Positions 31,459 to 31,565 of a stretch of DNA of 31,565 bases are shown here, in pieces. This stretch comes from CAURMH01 sp963525745. Lineage in GTDB: Bacteria > Pseudomonadota > Gammaproteobacteria > Enterobacterales > Pasteurellaceae. Positions within the stretch are counted from its first letter, which is position 1; every line of letters starts with the position of its first letter. A model generated the notes under the pieces. It did not search any database. It was not told where the DNA came from and saw nothing but the letters and a program-made list of their open reading frames with translations. The DNA lies in assembly GCA_963525745.1 (NCBI GenBank), contig CAURMH010000013.1:1-31565 (forward strand), in the 5' to 3' direction. A program made the translations under genes and the position numbers.

Positions 31459-31565
31459 TTATTGTCTTGCCACCACTTTGCCATCAACATAATCCACGGT
31501 CACAACGCTGCTTGGAAGCAAGCTGCCGGAAAGGATTTGTTGTGCTAATGGGTTTTCGATTTCTT
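31459..31565 (-). CDS. clpB: ClpB disaggregase, C-terminal end only
   Basis: The last 34 codons of a gene that runs off the right edge. The sequence EIENPLAQQILSG followed by VTVDYVDGKVVARQ matches the C-terminus of ClpB (E. coli has QIENPLAQQILSG near its end). ClpB is the AAA+ chaperone that, with DnaK, dissolves protein aggregates after heat shock. The gene ends at TAA (31459-31461), with the uptake-sequence terminator just beyond. In H. influenzae, clpB lies a few genes from typA-glnA. Confidence 0.88.
   Translation of the reverse strand, partial: EIENPLAQQILSGSLLPSSVVTVDYVDGKVVARQ

Noticed and set aside
1..31565. CRISPR arrays, tRNA or rRNA genes.
   Set aside because: No regularly spaced direct repeats, cloverleaf sequences or rRNA signatures were seen.

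Overview
This window is chromosomal DNA of a Pasteurellaceae bacterium of the Haemophilus/Aggregatibacter type. The 9-base DNA-uptake core AAGTGCGGT (or its complement) occurs 18 times. The run narQ-murB-rpoH, a divergent typA/glnA pair, a CRP-S competence site and the protein sequences all fit that family. Aggregatibacter is my best guess at genus, but this is inference.

Layout. 1-3,790 (minus): pflA (partial), pflB and focA, the formate fermentation block; focA appears to have lost about 57 internal codons in frame. 3,996-4,452 (minus): a comEA-like DNA-uptake gene behind a textbook CRP-S site and an FNR-type dyad. 4,480-10,437 (minus): the ribF-ileS-lspA-ispH housekeeping cluster, with an extra DUF4160/DUF2442 gene pair between ribF and ileS. 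10,635-14,823 (minus): narQ, murB, rpoH and an NTF2/SnoaL-like gene. 15,057-19,504 (plus): the lepA-lepB-rnc-era operon. 19,738-22,155 (minus): raiA and typA, then glnA (plus, 22,447-23,865) and a membrane-anchored LTA-synthase/phosphoethanolamine-transferase-like enzyme (plus, 24,353-26,296). 26,517-29,315 (minus): rne with a leader of about 350 nt.

The last 1.9 kb (29,700-31,565) differs. It holds a truncated XRE-type regulator with a coiled coil and a hexanucleotide repeat, a palindrome that resembles two insertion-sequence ends facing each other, a two-gene unit for a small exported protein and a cysteine-bearing Sel1-type lipoprotein, three consecutive hairpins upstream of that unit, what may be a decayed plus-strand frame, and finally the 3' end of clpB with an inverted-uptake-sequence terminator. 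This is the most accessory-looking part.

The core genes are conventional: fermentation, translation fidelity and ribosome rescue or hibernation, isoprenoid and cell-wall precursors, protein export, RNA processing, nitrogen assimilation and heat shock. The best leads for new biology are the 29.7-31.2 kb cluster, the DUF4160/DUF2442 insertion, the shortened FocA and the dual CRP-S/FNR arrangement at comEA. All calls come from reading the sequence; no database search was run.
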